DNA of 64,000 bases, from assembly GCA_938085045.1 (NCBI GenBank), contig CALKGI010000041.1:34806-98805 (forward strand), in the 5' to 3' direction. Positions 18,701-27,355 of this stretch are shown here, piece by piece. The notes below the pieces were generated by a model, which worked only from the letters and a program-made list of their open reading frames with translations, was not told where the DNA came from and searched no databases. This stretch comes from an uncultured Alteromonadaceae bacterium (GTDB lineage: Bacteria > Pseudomonadota > Gammaproteobacteria > Enterobacterales > Alteromonadaceae). A program made the position numbers and the translations under genes. Position 1 is the first letter of the stretch. Every line of letters starts with the position of its first letter.

Positions 18701-18837
18701 ATATCGCCAAGGCCTGCGACTGGAACAAATATAAGTGTTGAGCCACCGCCTATTGGTACCCATGTCGAGGCTTGTGCGCCTGTCATAGATAAACCGAGTG
18801 TTAACCCCAGTAATGAGCGTTTAATTACGTTGTTCAT
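12721..18837 (-). CDS. Sec-exported Rhs/YD-repeat protein
   Basis: 2038 residues. A signal peptide (cleavage after GAQAS, about residue 24) is followed by beta-rich regions to about 470, a VSISRTHKGG segment typical of Rhs N-terminal parts, many YD repeats (TYNYNSNNQL, AYDNQGNLKTL, YDSRGNVTNNG) and the Rhs-associated core (GYTGHKFDADIGLSYMQARY, FYSNDPVGF, NNNPYKYIDPDGKS) ending near 1855. The variable C-terminus of about 180 residues is Ala/Gly-rich and hydrophobic with no nuclease motif, ending ERGWLDM. There is no PAAR domain or T6SS gene nearby, so export by Sec is inferred. AAGGAAGGG precedes the ATG. The role may be contact-dependent competition or a surface protein. Confidence 0.9.
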   Translation of the reverse strand: MNNVIKRSLLGLTLGLSMTGAQASTWVPIGGGSTLIFVPVAGLGDIQTDTFHYGNDATVVLNDVGDSSAVYYRVQNWVGDKASGGYDAAAQWQCVNKTQLAATNNTLTLTNIASGRYQITASAVMESGAEVCDVTAFNAGQFNHSDVTAPAEFLVINHTTLDNTDSSKSYMHRLDPTSYDLKFRWLPVTGSDSYQLNINKDSVDYPLTVDADTYGQANEFLVRDVYDPVTETYKPYSGFGYFNFSVQYQLNGQLSNPIVSTMGSSYQRPIPPTFIDADDYLSFSGLEENTVRLVWTADKRTPYFNIKERNYADASQVVGVYLTGRFPGSSTIIQKTTGGRERVYDHLLIKTEPNVYRNQYFIQACRTMACINAENSTLFYDPADLTRVEPVVTGISTALQFAKNMENWIVNPGQYAVVEEESGVYLSPNGLVANNNSSLITSAGESAGGGSPTSFRTPVVSDEILNRLEVNPEINAETTALLGEQIDLNTGSVSFTHTDVSLPGSSGLPVSISRTHKGGNYSFQNTLEFADWQLDIPSIQTTLLAGHSGFGGGWGKGTACSSDQRPAKSIKIRTDNYKPYEYFNGTTLSIPGVTNGKLLNANYATSGVGDPAQYRYLTKDNWRISCLTSSQTHSGGEGFKATSPQGVSYYFDRYRLVQGDSLTKDKHAPRYYAFMMVTKVEDRFGNFVTYNYNSNNQLTSIVGQDVGEATPRSINIAYSTEEDLTYRISSVTANNRTWTYGYLSDPYIDSTLVSVTRPDNSAWGYDLAEFSHAKVSQMGKLCLENADTGYASGSVTHPSGAKGEFNWIQVVHGRSQVDGLLDDSNRDPLVPSCFANISISTKKLTGPGLDDMLWTYQYSQNAGSYVGENKGQLSDTLPPHMAKVDHKWIKVNNPDGSKTKHYFNRSYTSVFDGLEVLTDYFDTDGATLLKREEKHYAQGGKNGAVELNTENMNPIQYRADLTKSVQTLYTAGVANSTYITENGVFNIYGKPTWTYGYNNVDTTKKQYTRSEYYYDTTQWVLDLPTTKEVSSDNSNWTLVSEQSYHSATALPYYESSFGQWIKRYVQYSNGNLTKVEFNEKMNDNNYRWQYFDNYKRGKAQTITLPERDDAAVTINATLVVDDNGWVKSATNFNGEQTGYTHDLMGRVETITPADTKWLPTNFTFEKVNSTDTNMTGVVSNMYKQVMSKGNFNSTTYFDGLYRPLLVKTTDTSSGISRYQRKAWNIYGKESFSAFPSTNASENQGMTHTFDGLQRPVKTTQTATGAEQIIAYLNGQKTKVTSYNGDETTTTYLAYGEPRSKQMIRTDSPEGVVTTQSYNVFGSVTAITQGGVTQSHFYNTRQQLCKVVRPDTGTTAYGKNIIGEIIWVATGASGSKTSCDAGNVLASEKTFYTHDNLGANKTVNYPDATSADLTYAYDNQGNLKTLTAGSVVQSYNYFSGGKLEDETLSVDGKSLTVDYGYNSSQALSSMTYPDNTVIDFAPNGFGEPTKAAGFATNAQYYPDGQVNSFTFGNGVNHVTTLNTSKMPSSITATKDLSSQNSFTVEEQTYTNALYNEADDTIASSSSGTSTTIMDYGYLYDNQGNITSQTDMVNSAYSITGMTYDGLERLTAANGYWGDVDIDYDTLGNIQHYNFTNSSNLPSSTLAYAYNDKNQLKSVSGSKNQTFEYDSRGNVTNNGKDAFDFNKAQQIMSAGGSTYVYDGHGRRVKRTLSDGTINYSLYSQSGKLLYREKDTQKVKYVFMGGLQVARVDAATQYIHTDLLGSAVVETNSAGSEIANSRMHYRPFGATVEAARDEVGYTGHKFDADIGLSYMQARYYDPEIGRFYSNDPVGFSNSHNFNRFTYANNNPYKYIDPDGKSAAMARKFWTIDSVVTGGAVKRWTGNFLASPVVRTAKIVLGTAAITACAVAEPCGAVAATMAGVGAVNVADGLMGESSVSYALHAGGVDLNTADAVAAGVDLIGGGKGQLDNLADVGKALVSDGAAKLGAKVVAGVTDMAIMQMEASENLDKLGNVISSPSSTTSQSTTAQSTQERGWLDM

Positions 18838-19095
18838 ACCCTTCCTTTTTTAATAACAAAAAAAACACATCCGGCCCAATAGGTTCAATTATGGGTCGGT
18901 TGATTGTTGTGAGCGAATTTTTTAATCGTTAGTAACGTAGATGTAACTCTGAGGAATACCGTCTCCAGTTTACTGCTTTCCTTAACATTTGGTTCACAAG
19001 TTTAGCTGTGAGGGAGGCATTGTAATGATATGGTTACTTTTTGTCCAGTTGTTTTTGTTATTTTTAAATAGCGGCACACGTTTTGCGGGTTCAGC
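18838..19095. other. Intergenic region before the Rhs gene
   Basis: Contains the Rhs promoter region on the minus strand and the 3' flank of the next minus-strand gene. No hairpin with a T tract was found. Confidence 0.4.
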
Positions 19096-20250
19096 CTACA
19101 ACGAAAACGATATTGAGTATTCACTCGCAGACCCAGACACAGGTTTGATTGGCGTTTCACTGTCAAATGCCCAGGCTGGCGTATTACCAGATAGGTCTTC
19201 AAGTTTGGAGTCGAATTGTATTCGATAATCCCCTGCAGACCACGGTAATTCAGGTTCTATCAACAACTTATCACCTACAACACTCAATTGAATATCAGCA
19301 GGCACCATCGCACCAGTTTGACTGTTTACCATAGTAACCATACGCTGCGTGAGAACAGGGTCGAGTAACCTCGTCGGGTGAATGACTAGGTTTTGCAAAG
19401 AATTGATGGCTGGCAATTTGAATTGCCAGCTTTTTGGGTCGAGTTTTTGATATTGAGGTGCGGTGATGGTAAATGGTTTGTAAAAATCTTGCTTAAGTTT
19501 GGTGCCAGCAAGGTCTTTAAAAGTTTTATCGACTTTTAGCTGATAGTGCTGATGGGGTTGAAACACGGGCCCTTGTTTCACGTTAGGGCCAACCCCACGT
19601 TTAATTCGGCCCGGGTGAATAAATACCGTCAATCTCATCCGGTTTTCATCCCACAGGCCCTCGCGAAATTCAACAAACGCATCGCTCACCACTTCGTTAT
19701 TTTGGTTGATAATCGACAGATATTGATAGGGGTTGTCGAATGACATGGGCTGCGAAAAATAGACATAAAAACGCAGTACATTTTGCGGTAGAATATCAGC
19801 CTGCGGATAAACCTTCAGCACTTCACCAGCGGTATATGGTTGTTCTGGCTCAATGAATCGCGTCAATTGGTAAAGTGGTTGTTTAAACGCTGAATGGTTT
19901 TGCCCCACCTGTTTACTAAATAGGCTTGCATTAAATATCGCGGTGTAAGACATACCCGGCTCTGGCGGGTATTTTGGCGTAAAAACCAGGTTGCCCTGCG
20001 TTAACGCATAACGGCCTGTAATGCTAGGGCCATCACCTACACTCTCACCTACACTTTTACCTACATAAAGTGCAAACACCTTTTTAAGATCCAACGCTTT
20101 TATTTCTACGTCAAATGGCAAATCTAATGTCACCTGTCCATAGGTATCGCTGCTGGCGAGTGAGTCAAAAGTCAGCTTTACCGAATCAGCTTTGGCTGAC
20201 GCCATCGAAAAACACAGCGACAGCGTGGCCAATGTACTACGTAACATCAT
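19096..20250 (-). CDS. Exported Big_5/Ig-like domain protein
   Basis: 384 residues. A signal peptide (cleavage near ASAKA, about residue 20) then repeated beta-sandwich units resembling Big_5 domains, each with pattern F(V)FTPxxPxxPG and VYFSQPM (about residues 95-115, 170-180), including YQLKVDKTFKDLAGTKL near 250 and DYRIQFDSKLEDLSGNTPAW near 350. Likely a periplasmic or outer-surface accessory protein. Its ATG overlaps the stop of the upstream gene (TAATG), so both are made together. The pair is divergent from a TonB receptor, suggesting a shared substrate, but no direct functional motif is visible. Confidence 0.75.
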   Translation of the reverse strand: MMLRSTLATLSLCFSMASAKADSVKLTFDSLASSDTYGQVTLDLPFDVEIKALDLKKVFALYVGKSVGESVGDGPSITGRYALTQGNLVFTPKYPPEPGMSYTAIFNASLFSKQVGQNHSAFKQPLYQLTRFIEPEQPYTAGEVLKVYPQADILPQNVLRFYVYFSQPMSFDNPYQYLSIINQNNEVVSDAFVEFREGLWDENRMRLTVFIHPGRIKRGVGPNVKQGPVFQPHQHYQLKVDKTFKDLAGTKLKQDFYKPFTITAPQYQKLDPKSWQFKLPAINSLQNLVIHPTRLLDPVLTQRMVTMVNSQTGAMVPADIQLSVVGDKLLIEPELPWSAGDYRIQFDSKLEDLSGNTPAWAFDSETPIKPVSGSASEYSISFSL

Positions 20251-21371
20251 TACAACTGCGCTTTTGACAGGCTAGTTAACGCCAGTTGTCCATTGGGCAT
20301 TTTGGTTGTGGTTAGCACGTAATCGTCATTAAAGTTATCTAGCTCTTGCACACCTTTAGCTTTCATAGTGTCGAATTTTACGCCTTCGGTGTAGCTACTG
20401 GCCCGCTTGGTCATGCTGCCTTTATAAGAAGCGATGGTTTTGGCGTTAAACGACATTAAAGGTTGGCGACTATTAGACAGCAATATCTTTTGTTCACCTT
20501 CATACTGATAAGAAATGATGTCGATTGGGCCATTGCCTGCACCAAGCTCGGCAATCGTTCGGCCTTTAACATGGGCTTTATCTTTAATTTGGTCCATATC
20601 GATGGTCACCAATGGAGTGCAAGCATAGGCGGCCAACAATTGGTTTTTGTTGTTAATATCAACAGGTAAAAAAGTGCGAATGGGCGAGTGAGTTTCGTAT
20701 TTTCCATGCGCTCCATGAAAAACCTCGACAGTGGTCACATCAGCGGCATCACCAAACGGATAGGTATAAGTCCACATTGATGATGCAAATTCTTCATTCG
20801 ACATACCCGCAACATAAAGTTTGTCATTCTTAAACGACATTTGGGTGATGGCATATAGGCGTTTGCTACGACCATTACGATACTTTTTGTCTTTGCTCAC
20901 CGGATTAGGCACTTTAGCGGTGCTGTATTTAACGCCGTCTAAATCGACCACTTCTATGCTGCTGTCAGGTTTGACTCTAACCAATACCGCAGTGACATTT
21001 TTACTCTTAGCCTTGCCCCGGCTCACAGTTAAATAGGTGTTTTTTGACACGGGATTAACCGCCATATCGTGTATTTGCACCATAGAGGGTTTAGTCCCGA
21101 GTAACCCAGCTATTTGTTTTTTCAAATCGGCTATCGCAGGCGGTTTGACGTTTGACGATACTTTGCGCTCAACTAAATCAATGGCGGTGATCAAGCCTTT
21201 GTTTGTGTCGCCAATGAACAATACGCCTTGTGGGCTGAACTCAAGTGCACTCATGACATTAAATTCGGGCGAGCTTTTTTTGCCGTGTGCGTTAGCTTGC
21301 GCGCTTGCACTAACCAACAAGGTCAGCAGGCTTGCACTTAGCAAGCGTTTGTAGGTAAATTGAGTTTTCAA
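20250..21371 (-). CDS. Exported beta-propeller-like protein
   Basis: 373 residues. A signal peptide ends at QANA (about residue 27). The body has repeated strands with blade-like turns (ALEFSPQGVLFIGDTNKGLI, MVQIHDMAVNPVSKNTYLTV, ITQMSFKNDKLYVAGM, QKILLSNSRQPL), consistent with a beta-propeller of the NHL/lactonase kind. One Cys (AYACTPLV) and no catalytic signature. It is the first gene of a two-gene operon coupled to the Big_5 protein. Function unknown; a periplasmic binding or enzymatic partner of the divergent TonB receptor is possible. Confidence 0.7.
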   Translation of the reverse strand: MKTQFTYKRLLSASLLTLLVSASAQANAHGKKSSPEFNVMSALEFSPQGVLFIGDTNKGLITAIDLVERKVSSNVKPPAIADLKKQIAGLLGTKPSMVQIHDMAVNPVSKNTYLTVSRGKAKSKNVTAVLVRVKPDSSIEVVDLDGVKYSTAKVPNPVSKDKKYRNGRSKRLYAITQMSFKNDKLYVAGMSNEEFASSMWTYTYPFGDAADVTTVEVFHGAHGKYETHSPIRTFLPVDINNKNQLLAAYACTPLVTIDMDQIKDKAHVKGRTIAELGAGNGPIDIISYQYEGEQKILLSNSRQPLMSFNAKTIASYKGSMTKRASSYTEGVKFDTMKAKGVQELDNFNDDYVLTTTKMPNGQLALTSLSKAQL

Positions 21372-21538
21372 TGAGACACCTGTTGTCTGTTTAATAAGTT
21401 GGTTGTGATCATAGTCTTGCCACGGTCAAAGGCAATGAAACGAGGTAAGCGGTCATTGTTCACGCGCCATAATTTCGCGCGTTGGCGGCTTTTAGCGACC
21501 TGAAAACTCGTTAATGTGCCAGTTGAATGCTATACATA

Positions 21539-21555
21539 AGAATGCGTAACATTCT
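21539..21555. promoter_or_regulatory. Palindrome between divergent genes
   Basis: AGAATG-CGTAA-CATTCT is a 6+5+6 inverted repeat 48 bp before the receptor ATG. A second one, ACGCGC-N9-GCGCGT, lies at 21462-21482. Either may be an operator for the divergent promoters; binding is inferred only from symmetry and place. Confidence 0.4.
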
Positions 21556-21602
21556 AAATTCATTTGATTTTTTATACTTTTAATTGTGTAGGTTAGCAAT
21601 AT

Positions 21603-24011
21603 ATGAATAACAAATATGGTCTTTTATTGGTATCAGTGAGCTTATGCTGTACAACAAGCATTCACGCCCAACAACAAAGCAAAGAAGTCGATAAGAACAA
21701 CGGTGAAGTCATTGAAGTCGTTGCCCAAAAACGTAAGCAGAACATTCAAAAAGTCGGCATTTCTTTAACCGCGCTCCCAGCGAAAACCCTCGACCAGTTG
21801 GGTATCACCAACACAGTCGACATTTCTCAGCAAGTACCTAACCTACAACTCAGTGCTTGGTCGCCAAACCTCACCATTTTTAATTTACGGGGCGTGTCGC
21901 AAAACAGTTTCACCGACAACTTAGAAGGCCCAATAGCAGTTTATGTAGATGACGGTTATGTTGGCAGTATCAATGCAATCTCTGGCCAGTTGTTCGATAT
22001 GAAACGAGTCGAAGTATTAAGAGGCCCTCAAGGCACATTATTTGGTCGCAATGCCACCGGAGGACTCATTCACTATTTAACCCATCAGGCGGATGAAGAT
22101 TATGCCAATGGTTACTTTAAGTTTGGCGTTGGTTCATATAACAAAAGCGAACTCGAAGTCGCCTATGGCAACACCATAAGCGACAATGTTAGAGGGCGAA
22201 TCGCCATTCGCAAAGAGCAAGCTGACGGTCATATTGAATCGAATAACCCCGATATACGAGCGGTAGGAGGGTCTGATAACCTGTCGCTTAAAGGGTCGTT
22301 ACAATGGGATGCAAACGACGATTTGCAATTAAACTTAATCTATAAGTACAGCAAAGACGATGATGTGCCCACCGGTGGTTATTCTTTTTTACCTTGGACA
22401 CAAACCCAAATTGACGCCGGTTATATGCCGCCAGAGCTAATGGCTTTTACCCAAAATGTTATTTTAGATGGCGCAGAGCCACCCGGTGGTTTGTCGCTAT
22501 TAGAATTCACTCAAAATGTGTTTTTTAACCCAGAAGATGGATTCACCCCAGTTGATGAGGCTGGCCGTACTTTATATCGTGGCGACCATCCACAGCCGCA
22601 CAAACACTTCTCAAATATCGACGGTTTTTTAGCGCGTAAAACGCAAAACCTCACCAGTAAAGTCACTTGGGATATTGAGCAAGATTTAAGCTTTGAGTCA
22701 ATCACTAACTTTAATAAGCTCACTAAAACCTACTTAGAAGACGGCGATGGCACCCCAGCCCCAATTATTGCCTTTCAAACAGACATGGATTATCGCCAGT
22801 GGTCACAAGAGCTAAGGTTAGCCGGCACATCCGAACGGACAAAATGGCAGGTTGGTGCTTACTACCTTGATATGCGCCATGATGGATTGGCCGCAACCGT
22901 TGGCGGCCCGGTGATACGTTTGGCCAATACGTTAATCGCCAGCGGTGAACTCGGCGCAGATTATGACCCCGGCGCAGGCTCTCCAAAAGCCATTCAAGAT
23001 TACCTTGTTAATGCATCCAACTGGTCGTTGTTTTCTCAAATTGAATTTGAATTGAGCGAAACGTTAGTGGGTATTGCTGGGTTACGCTGGTCTGAAGATG
23101 ATAAAAAACTAAACTATGCCCGAGGGTTTCAAGATTTAAGTTTTAACATTCCACTGATACAACAAGCCAGCGTGTCGCCTAGTGACGATTATGGCGTGAT
23201 TGACTATCAAGATTATGCAGCTAAATTGCAGCTAAATTGGCAAATGGCCCCCGAACATTTGGTGTTTATGTCTTACAACCGAGGCATTAAAGTGGGCAAC
23301 TGGGCATTTTCAGCCGGTGTGCCGGTCGACGAACTTGAGCATAAACCTGAAACCCTACATTCGTATGAGGTCGGCATTAAGTCTCAATTTCAAGCGCGCT
23401 CAGTCAACTTAAGTGCCACTGGCTTTTATTACGATTACAAAGACTATCAAGCTTTTGCTATGTTAGGTTTAGCCCCGCAAATTCGCAACAGCGATGCCAC
23501 CGTGTATGGCGCAGAAATGGAGCTATCGTGGCGGGCAAACGAGAGATTTGAAGCCTCATTTGGCGCGGCCTATCTTCATTCAGAAGTTGAACAAGTAAAC
23601 GCGGTAGCCCAGTGGAACTCGCCAGTTGGTGGCACGGTAATCGATTTTCCGATTGATACTTTACACAACCTTGAATTGCCCAATGCGCCCACCTTGTCGT
23701 TTAACTACGTTTTAAGATATCAATTGCCCCTGCTCGACGGTGCCCTTAGCGCACAGTTAGATGGGGTTTATTATTCTGAGCAATATCTAGAAGTCACCAA
23801 CGGTGGCGGTGCTTATCAAGATGCTTACGATGTAACCAACCTTAGGTTGTCTTATCAACCGCCCAAAAGCGACTGGGAAGTGCACTTTTGGGTTAAAAAC
23901 CTCACAGACGAAGTTTATAAGCAATACAGCTTGGATTTAGGGATGCTAGGAGCGGTGGCCTATTATGCACAGCCAAGAACGACTGGGATGTCGGTGTTGT
24001 TTAAGTATTAA
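21603..24011 (+). CDS. TonB-dependent outer-membrane receptor
   Basis: 802 residues. A signal peptide (cleavage after SIHA, about residue 22) then a TonB-box-like stretch (EVIEVVA) and the plug domain (LDQLGITNTVDISQQVPNLQ, FNLRGVSQ, VEVLRGPQGTLFGRNATGG), then the 22-strand barrel ending in the aromatic residue of MSVLFKY. Such receptors import siderophores, vitamins or oligosaccharides using TonB energy. No Fur box was seen before it, so iron is not favoured; the neighbouring exported proteins do not reveal a ligand. No degradation enzymes are adjacent. Confidence 0.93.
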   Translation: MNNKYGLLLVSVSLCCTTSIHAQQQSKEVDKNNGEVIEVVAQKRKQNIQKVGISLTALPAKTLDQLGITNTVDISQQVPNLQLSAWSPNLTIFNLRGVSQNSFTDNLEGPIAVYVDDGYVGSINAISGQLFDMKRVEVLRGPQGTLFGRNATGGLIHYLTHQADEDYANGYFKFGVGSYNKSELEVAYGNTISDNVRGRIAIRKEQADGHIESNNPDIRAVGGSDNLSLKGSLQWDANDDLQLNLIYKYSKDDDVPTGGYSFLPWTQTQIDAGYMPPELMAFTQNVILDGAEPPGGLSLLEFTQNVFFNPEDGFTPVDEAGRTLYRGDHPQPHKHFSNIDGFLARKTQNLTSKVTWDIEQDLSFESITNFNKLTKTYLEDGDGTPAPIIAFQTDMDYRQWSQELRLAGTSERTKWQVGAYYLDMRHDGLAATVGGPVIRLANTLIASGELGADYDPGAGSPKAIQDYLVNASNWSLFSQIEFELSETLVGIAGLRWSEDDKKLNYARGFQDLSFNIPLIQQASVSPSDDYGVIDYQDYAAKLQLNWQMAPEHLVFMSYNRGIKVGNWAFSAGVPVDELEHKPETLHSYEVGIKSQFQARSVNLSATGFYYDYKDYQAFAMLGLAPQIRNSDATVYGAEMELSWRANERFEASFGAAYLHSEVEQVNAVAQWNSPVGGTVIDFPIDTLHNLELPNAPTLSFNYVLRYQLPLLDGALSAQLDGVYYSEQYLEVTNGGGAYQDAYDVTNLRLSYQPPKSDWEVHFWVKNLTDEVYKQYSLDLGMLGAVAYYAQPRTTGMSVLFKY

Positions 24012-24065
24012 GGTGCGAAAAACCTGATTGGAACTGCCATTGTAGGATGGGCCTCGGTTTCCTCC

Positions 24066-24320
24066 AATGCTGTTGACTTAAGGGCTGTTTCTATTTCACG
24101 TGGTCTACCAAAGGGGAGCGATATTCTGGTAGTTGGTCGTTTTTTCTTTAAAAGATCTTTCACCACATTAATATATGGAAGTATGTAATTAGAACAACGG
24201 AGCGGTTGTCGAGAGAGCGCAAAGAGCACAGAGAAAAGATCTATTTGCTGTTTTTTTGCCCTTCTCTGTGTCCTCTGTGGTGATAAGTTTTTGGTTTTTT
24301 ATTCTTAAGTCAACAGTATT
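24066..24320 (-). mobile_element. MITE-like element, copy 1
   Basis: 255 bp bounded by AATGCTGTTGACTTAAG and its inverted complement with one mismatch (24304-24320). The interior matches copy 2 at 28531-28793 in inverse orientation along nearly its whole length and includes the CTCTGTGTCCTCTGTGG word common in bacterial intergenic repeats. No transposase is encoded. Confidence 0.8.
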
Positions 24321-24375
24321 GTCGGTTCCCTCAGACCATCCTACATTGTGGGGTAAAATGACAGTGACGAGCAAA

Positions 24376-27120
24376 CTACTCCACCCTCAACACCGCTTGA
24401 ATCGTCTCTCGCAACACTTCAATTTTGGTCGGTTTAGCCACATGCGCATTCATGCCAATCGACAGGTAATGCTTAATGTCATCTTCCATCACATTGGCCG
24501 TCAGGGCGATGATCGGTGTGTTGGCTTTATTTTTATCATCCATGCTTCTAATGATTTTTGTCGCTTCAATACCATCCATCACAGGCATATGAATGTCCAT
24601 TAGAATAATATCGAAGCTATCAGACGCCACTGATTGTGTGCCTAACAAGCCGTTTTCAACCATATGAACGTTCATGCCTTCGAAATCCAGTAAGCTAGAA
24701 ATGACCACTTGATTGATCTCATTGTCTTCAACCACCAGCACTTTCAGCTCTTTTAAGCGCAGTTCAGGTATTTGCTCAATTGGCGGGGGTTGACGGGTGA
24801 ATGCTGACTCTATGGTGTTAAACAACACGCTGGTTAATACTGGCTTTTGCAATATAGCCTGAATGTTCAATTTTTCTGAGAAGCGACTGACAATATTAGT
24901 GTTGTAAGCCGTTAACACTATGACCATTTCAAATGCCTGTGGATTGGTTTTTTGCAACTCGGCCAAAAACTTTTCTCCACCCATTATCGGCATGGTCCAA
25001 TCTAAAACAATCACTTTAAATTGACGCCTGGCCTCTTTTATCATCGCTAAGGCGTCTTGCGCAGACGTATATGAGGTTACTACTAGTCCCAACTTTGTCA
25101 ATTGCTCGTCTAAGGCCTGTACTGCAAAAGCATTATCGTCAATCACCAGTACGTCAAAGGGTTCGTTAAAATACAACTCGTGTTCATCCCAGATCACCAC
25201 CTGATCATTTAGCTCTATTTGCATTGACGCGGTAAAACAACTGCCCACATCGGGTGTGCTCTGAACAGTAATATCACCGCTCATTAGTTGGCACAAGCGT
25301 CGACTAATGGTTAAACCCAAACCGGTACCACCAAATTTACGCGTTGTAGAACTGTCTTCTTGGGTAAATGCATCAAACAAATGAGACAACTTATCACTAT
25401 TAATGCCAATGCCCGTGTCGCGCACAACAAATTTCATATTCATGCGTCTGTCTTGACCTTCACCCGTTTCATCAACTGCATCGGCCGTTACCATGACTGT
25501 TACTTTACCCTTGGCGGTAAACTTCACCGCATTGGAACACAGGTTTAGCAAAACTTGATTAATTCGAACAATATCCCCCATTAAATCGGGGTGAACACTA
25601 GGGTCGACATCGACAAAAAACTCTATGCCTTTGTCTATTGTTTGCACTTCGAACGTATTATTTATGTAATCTACAACCGAATTAATCGAAAAAGGGATTT
25701 TTTCTAAACGAATATTGCCAGACTCTATTTTAGAAAAATCAAGTATGTCGTTAATCACCACCAGTAATTGATCTGAGCTGTAGCTGATCTTATCTAAAAA
25801 CTGATGTTGTTCATTGGTCAGGTCAGTCTCTTTTAGAATATTTGTTAGACCAATCACACCATTCATAGGCGTGCGAATTTCATGGCTCATGTTGGCCAAA
25901 AATTCAGACTTTGCCATGGCTAGGTGTTCTGCTCGTTCTTTTGCTTCGTTTAGCTCTTTGGTTCTTTTAGTGACTCGAAACTCTAGCGTTTGCCTTTCAC
26001 AGTCCAACTCCTTCAATAAATGCACTCGTTTGTTATTTAACACACCAACAAATACCAGCAATAAACTCAAAGTGATGATAATTAACACAGATATAATGAT
26101 CACTGATTGATGTTGTTCAAAATACGAAGGTAGGTAGTAGGCGATTTTAGCATTTGGTGGCAATGCCGAGCGCTTGATCTTCAATTTTTGCAATTGGCGC
26201 CAATCGTAATAATGTGCGCTAAGCAACTTAGTATCGCCCACCTTAATTTCATTATGTTCTACAAAATGAATGACAGATTGCGCCGTTTGCACACCCAATA
26301 ACTCCCCAGACAATAAATAGCCACCCACAACCCCCGAGCCTAACAACGAATGCCAATAGGTGAATATAGGCACGTTGGCATCTTTACTCAGCAACTGCAC
26401 CAGTTGAAAAGGCGTCAACGGCGCATTATTGTGCTGCCTGAAAAGCGGTGTATATAAAATCAAAGTACTGGTGGGTTCTTTGCTCATATCAACAATTAGC
26501 TGTTCAACGGGTACATCTAACCACTGTTCGAGTTTGATGTCAGGATAGTTGTTCATTATCAAAGGAATGAGGCGTTGTAACAAATCTACGCCAATATCGT
26601 TATCGGTATCGATGAGCGTCACTATTTTAGCGGGTTGAATGAGGTTAACCGCATCAAATGTGGCCTGATTGAAATCGAGTTCTACCTGAACAACAACCCC
26701 TTGTTCATTGTCTGGTACGTGGAAATTGGCACCGGGTTCTAAATATAAGCGAGGAACATCGTGAAACAACGAATCAAATTCAGATAATAAAGTTGCAGCA
26801 GTGACATCTTGGGTGATGATGATATCGATTTTTTTATCACGATATTTGCTTTGCAAGAGGCTTTTCATTGACGCTTTTTGAATCGACTCGTCAAAACGAC
26901 CAATGTCTAAATCTTCTACATATAAGTCAAATTGCAATGCATTTTCAGCCAATTCTTTGCGTAAACCTTGCTCTACACTGTTTTGCCAAGGCATATCTTG
27001 ATTCAAAGAATTGATCATTAATATTTGCGTGGTTCTATCTGAAGCTTCTGCCAAGCCGCCTACCCCAAAAAGGCAAGTGCAGACAAATAGCAACCAAACA
27101 AAAACTTTCATGCTTCTCAA
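24376..27120 (-). CDS. Hybrid sensor histidine kinase with two receiver domains
   Basis: 914 residues. A signal peptide, then a periplasmic ABC-substrate-binding-like sensor (about 30-330; [20 protein letters not shown]), one membrane helix near 338-360, a coiled-coil linker, HisKA with [11 protein letters not shown] (His about 410), HATPase ([16 protein letters not shown]), receiver 1 (phospho-Asp in LDWTMP, about 706) and receiver 2 (Asp in LMDIHMP, about 838). There is no output domain or Hpt, so the phosphate must pass to an external Hpt/regulator, none of which is adjacent. It is flanked by MITE copies. The ligand is not predictable. Confidence 0.92.
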   Translation of the reverse strand: MRSMKVFVWLLFVCTCLFGVGGLAEASDRTTQILMINSLNQDMPWQNSVEQGLRKELAENALQFDLYVEDLDIGRFDESIQKASMKSLLQSKYRDKKIDIIITQDVTAATLLSEFDSLFHDVPRLYLEPGANFHVPDNEQGVVVQVELDFNQATFDAVNLIQPAKIVTLIDTDNDIGVDLLQRLIPLIMNNYPDIKLEQWLDVPVEQLIVDMSKEPTSTLILYTPLFRQHNNAPLTPFQLVQLLSKDANVPIFTYWHSLLGSGVVGGYLLSGELLGVQTAQSVIHFVEHNEIKVGDTKLLSAHYYDWRQLQKLKIKRSALPPNAKIAYYLPSYFEQHQSVIIISVLIIITLSLLLVFVGVLNNKRVHLLKELDCERQTLEFRVTKRTKELNEAKERAEHLAMAKSEFLANMSHEIRTPMNGVIGLTNILKETDLTNEQHQFLDKISYSSDQLLVVINDILDFSKIESGNIRLEKIPFSINSVVDYINNTFEVQTIDKGIEFFVDVDPSVHPDLMGDIVRINQVLLNLCSNAVKFTAKGKVTVMVTADAVDETGEGQDRRMNMKFVVRDTGIGINSDKLSHLFDAFTQEDSSTTRKFGGTGLGLTISRRLCQLMSGDITVQSTPDVGSCFTASMQIELNDQVVIWDEHELYFNEPFDVLVIDDNAFAVQALDEQLTKLGLVVTSYTSAQDALAMIKEARRQFKVIVLDWTMPIMGGEKFLAELQKTNPQAFEMVIVLTAYNTNIVSRFSEKLNIQAILQKPVLTSVLFNTIESAFTRQPPPIEQIPELRLKELKVLVVEDNEINQVVISSLLDFEGMNVHMVENGLLGTQSVASDSFDIILMDIHMPVMDGIEATKIIRSMDDKNKANTPIIALTANVMEDDIKHYLSIGMNAHVAKPTKIEVLRETIQAVLRVE

Positions 27121-27355
27121 TAAGTTAAATAGACAAATTTACGTTTAAGCCTAGTTAATAACAGCAAAATGATCAATGTAAAATAACCACTAAAGGAACA
27201 AAAAGAGAGATAATGCAAGGGGTATTGAGGGTCATATAGATACACCTGTCTCGCCGCGGTATTTTTGATTCTCCTACGCACCTACAGCTTTGCGTTCTTG
27301 GGGTTTTCACTTATGATGAGCGCAAAGAAATTGACTTTATTTTTGAGGAGTTTCC

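Noticed and set aside
18989..19228. Plus-strand frame of 79 codons, with GGGAGG before an internal ATG at 19025 and a hydrophobic start
   Set aside because: Its second half overlaps the 3' end of the minus-strand Big_5 gene, and the sequence after the hydrophobic stretch looks like a shadow of that gene. Could be revisited if transcripts are found.
24008..24374. Minus-strand frames with LCALCALST-type translation, and the matching plus-strand frame at 28631-28876
   Set aside because: They are translations of the MITE-like repeat and are identical in both copies for that reason, not because of a conserved protein.
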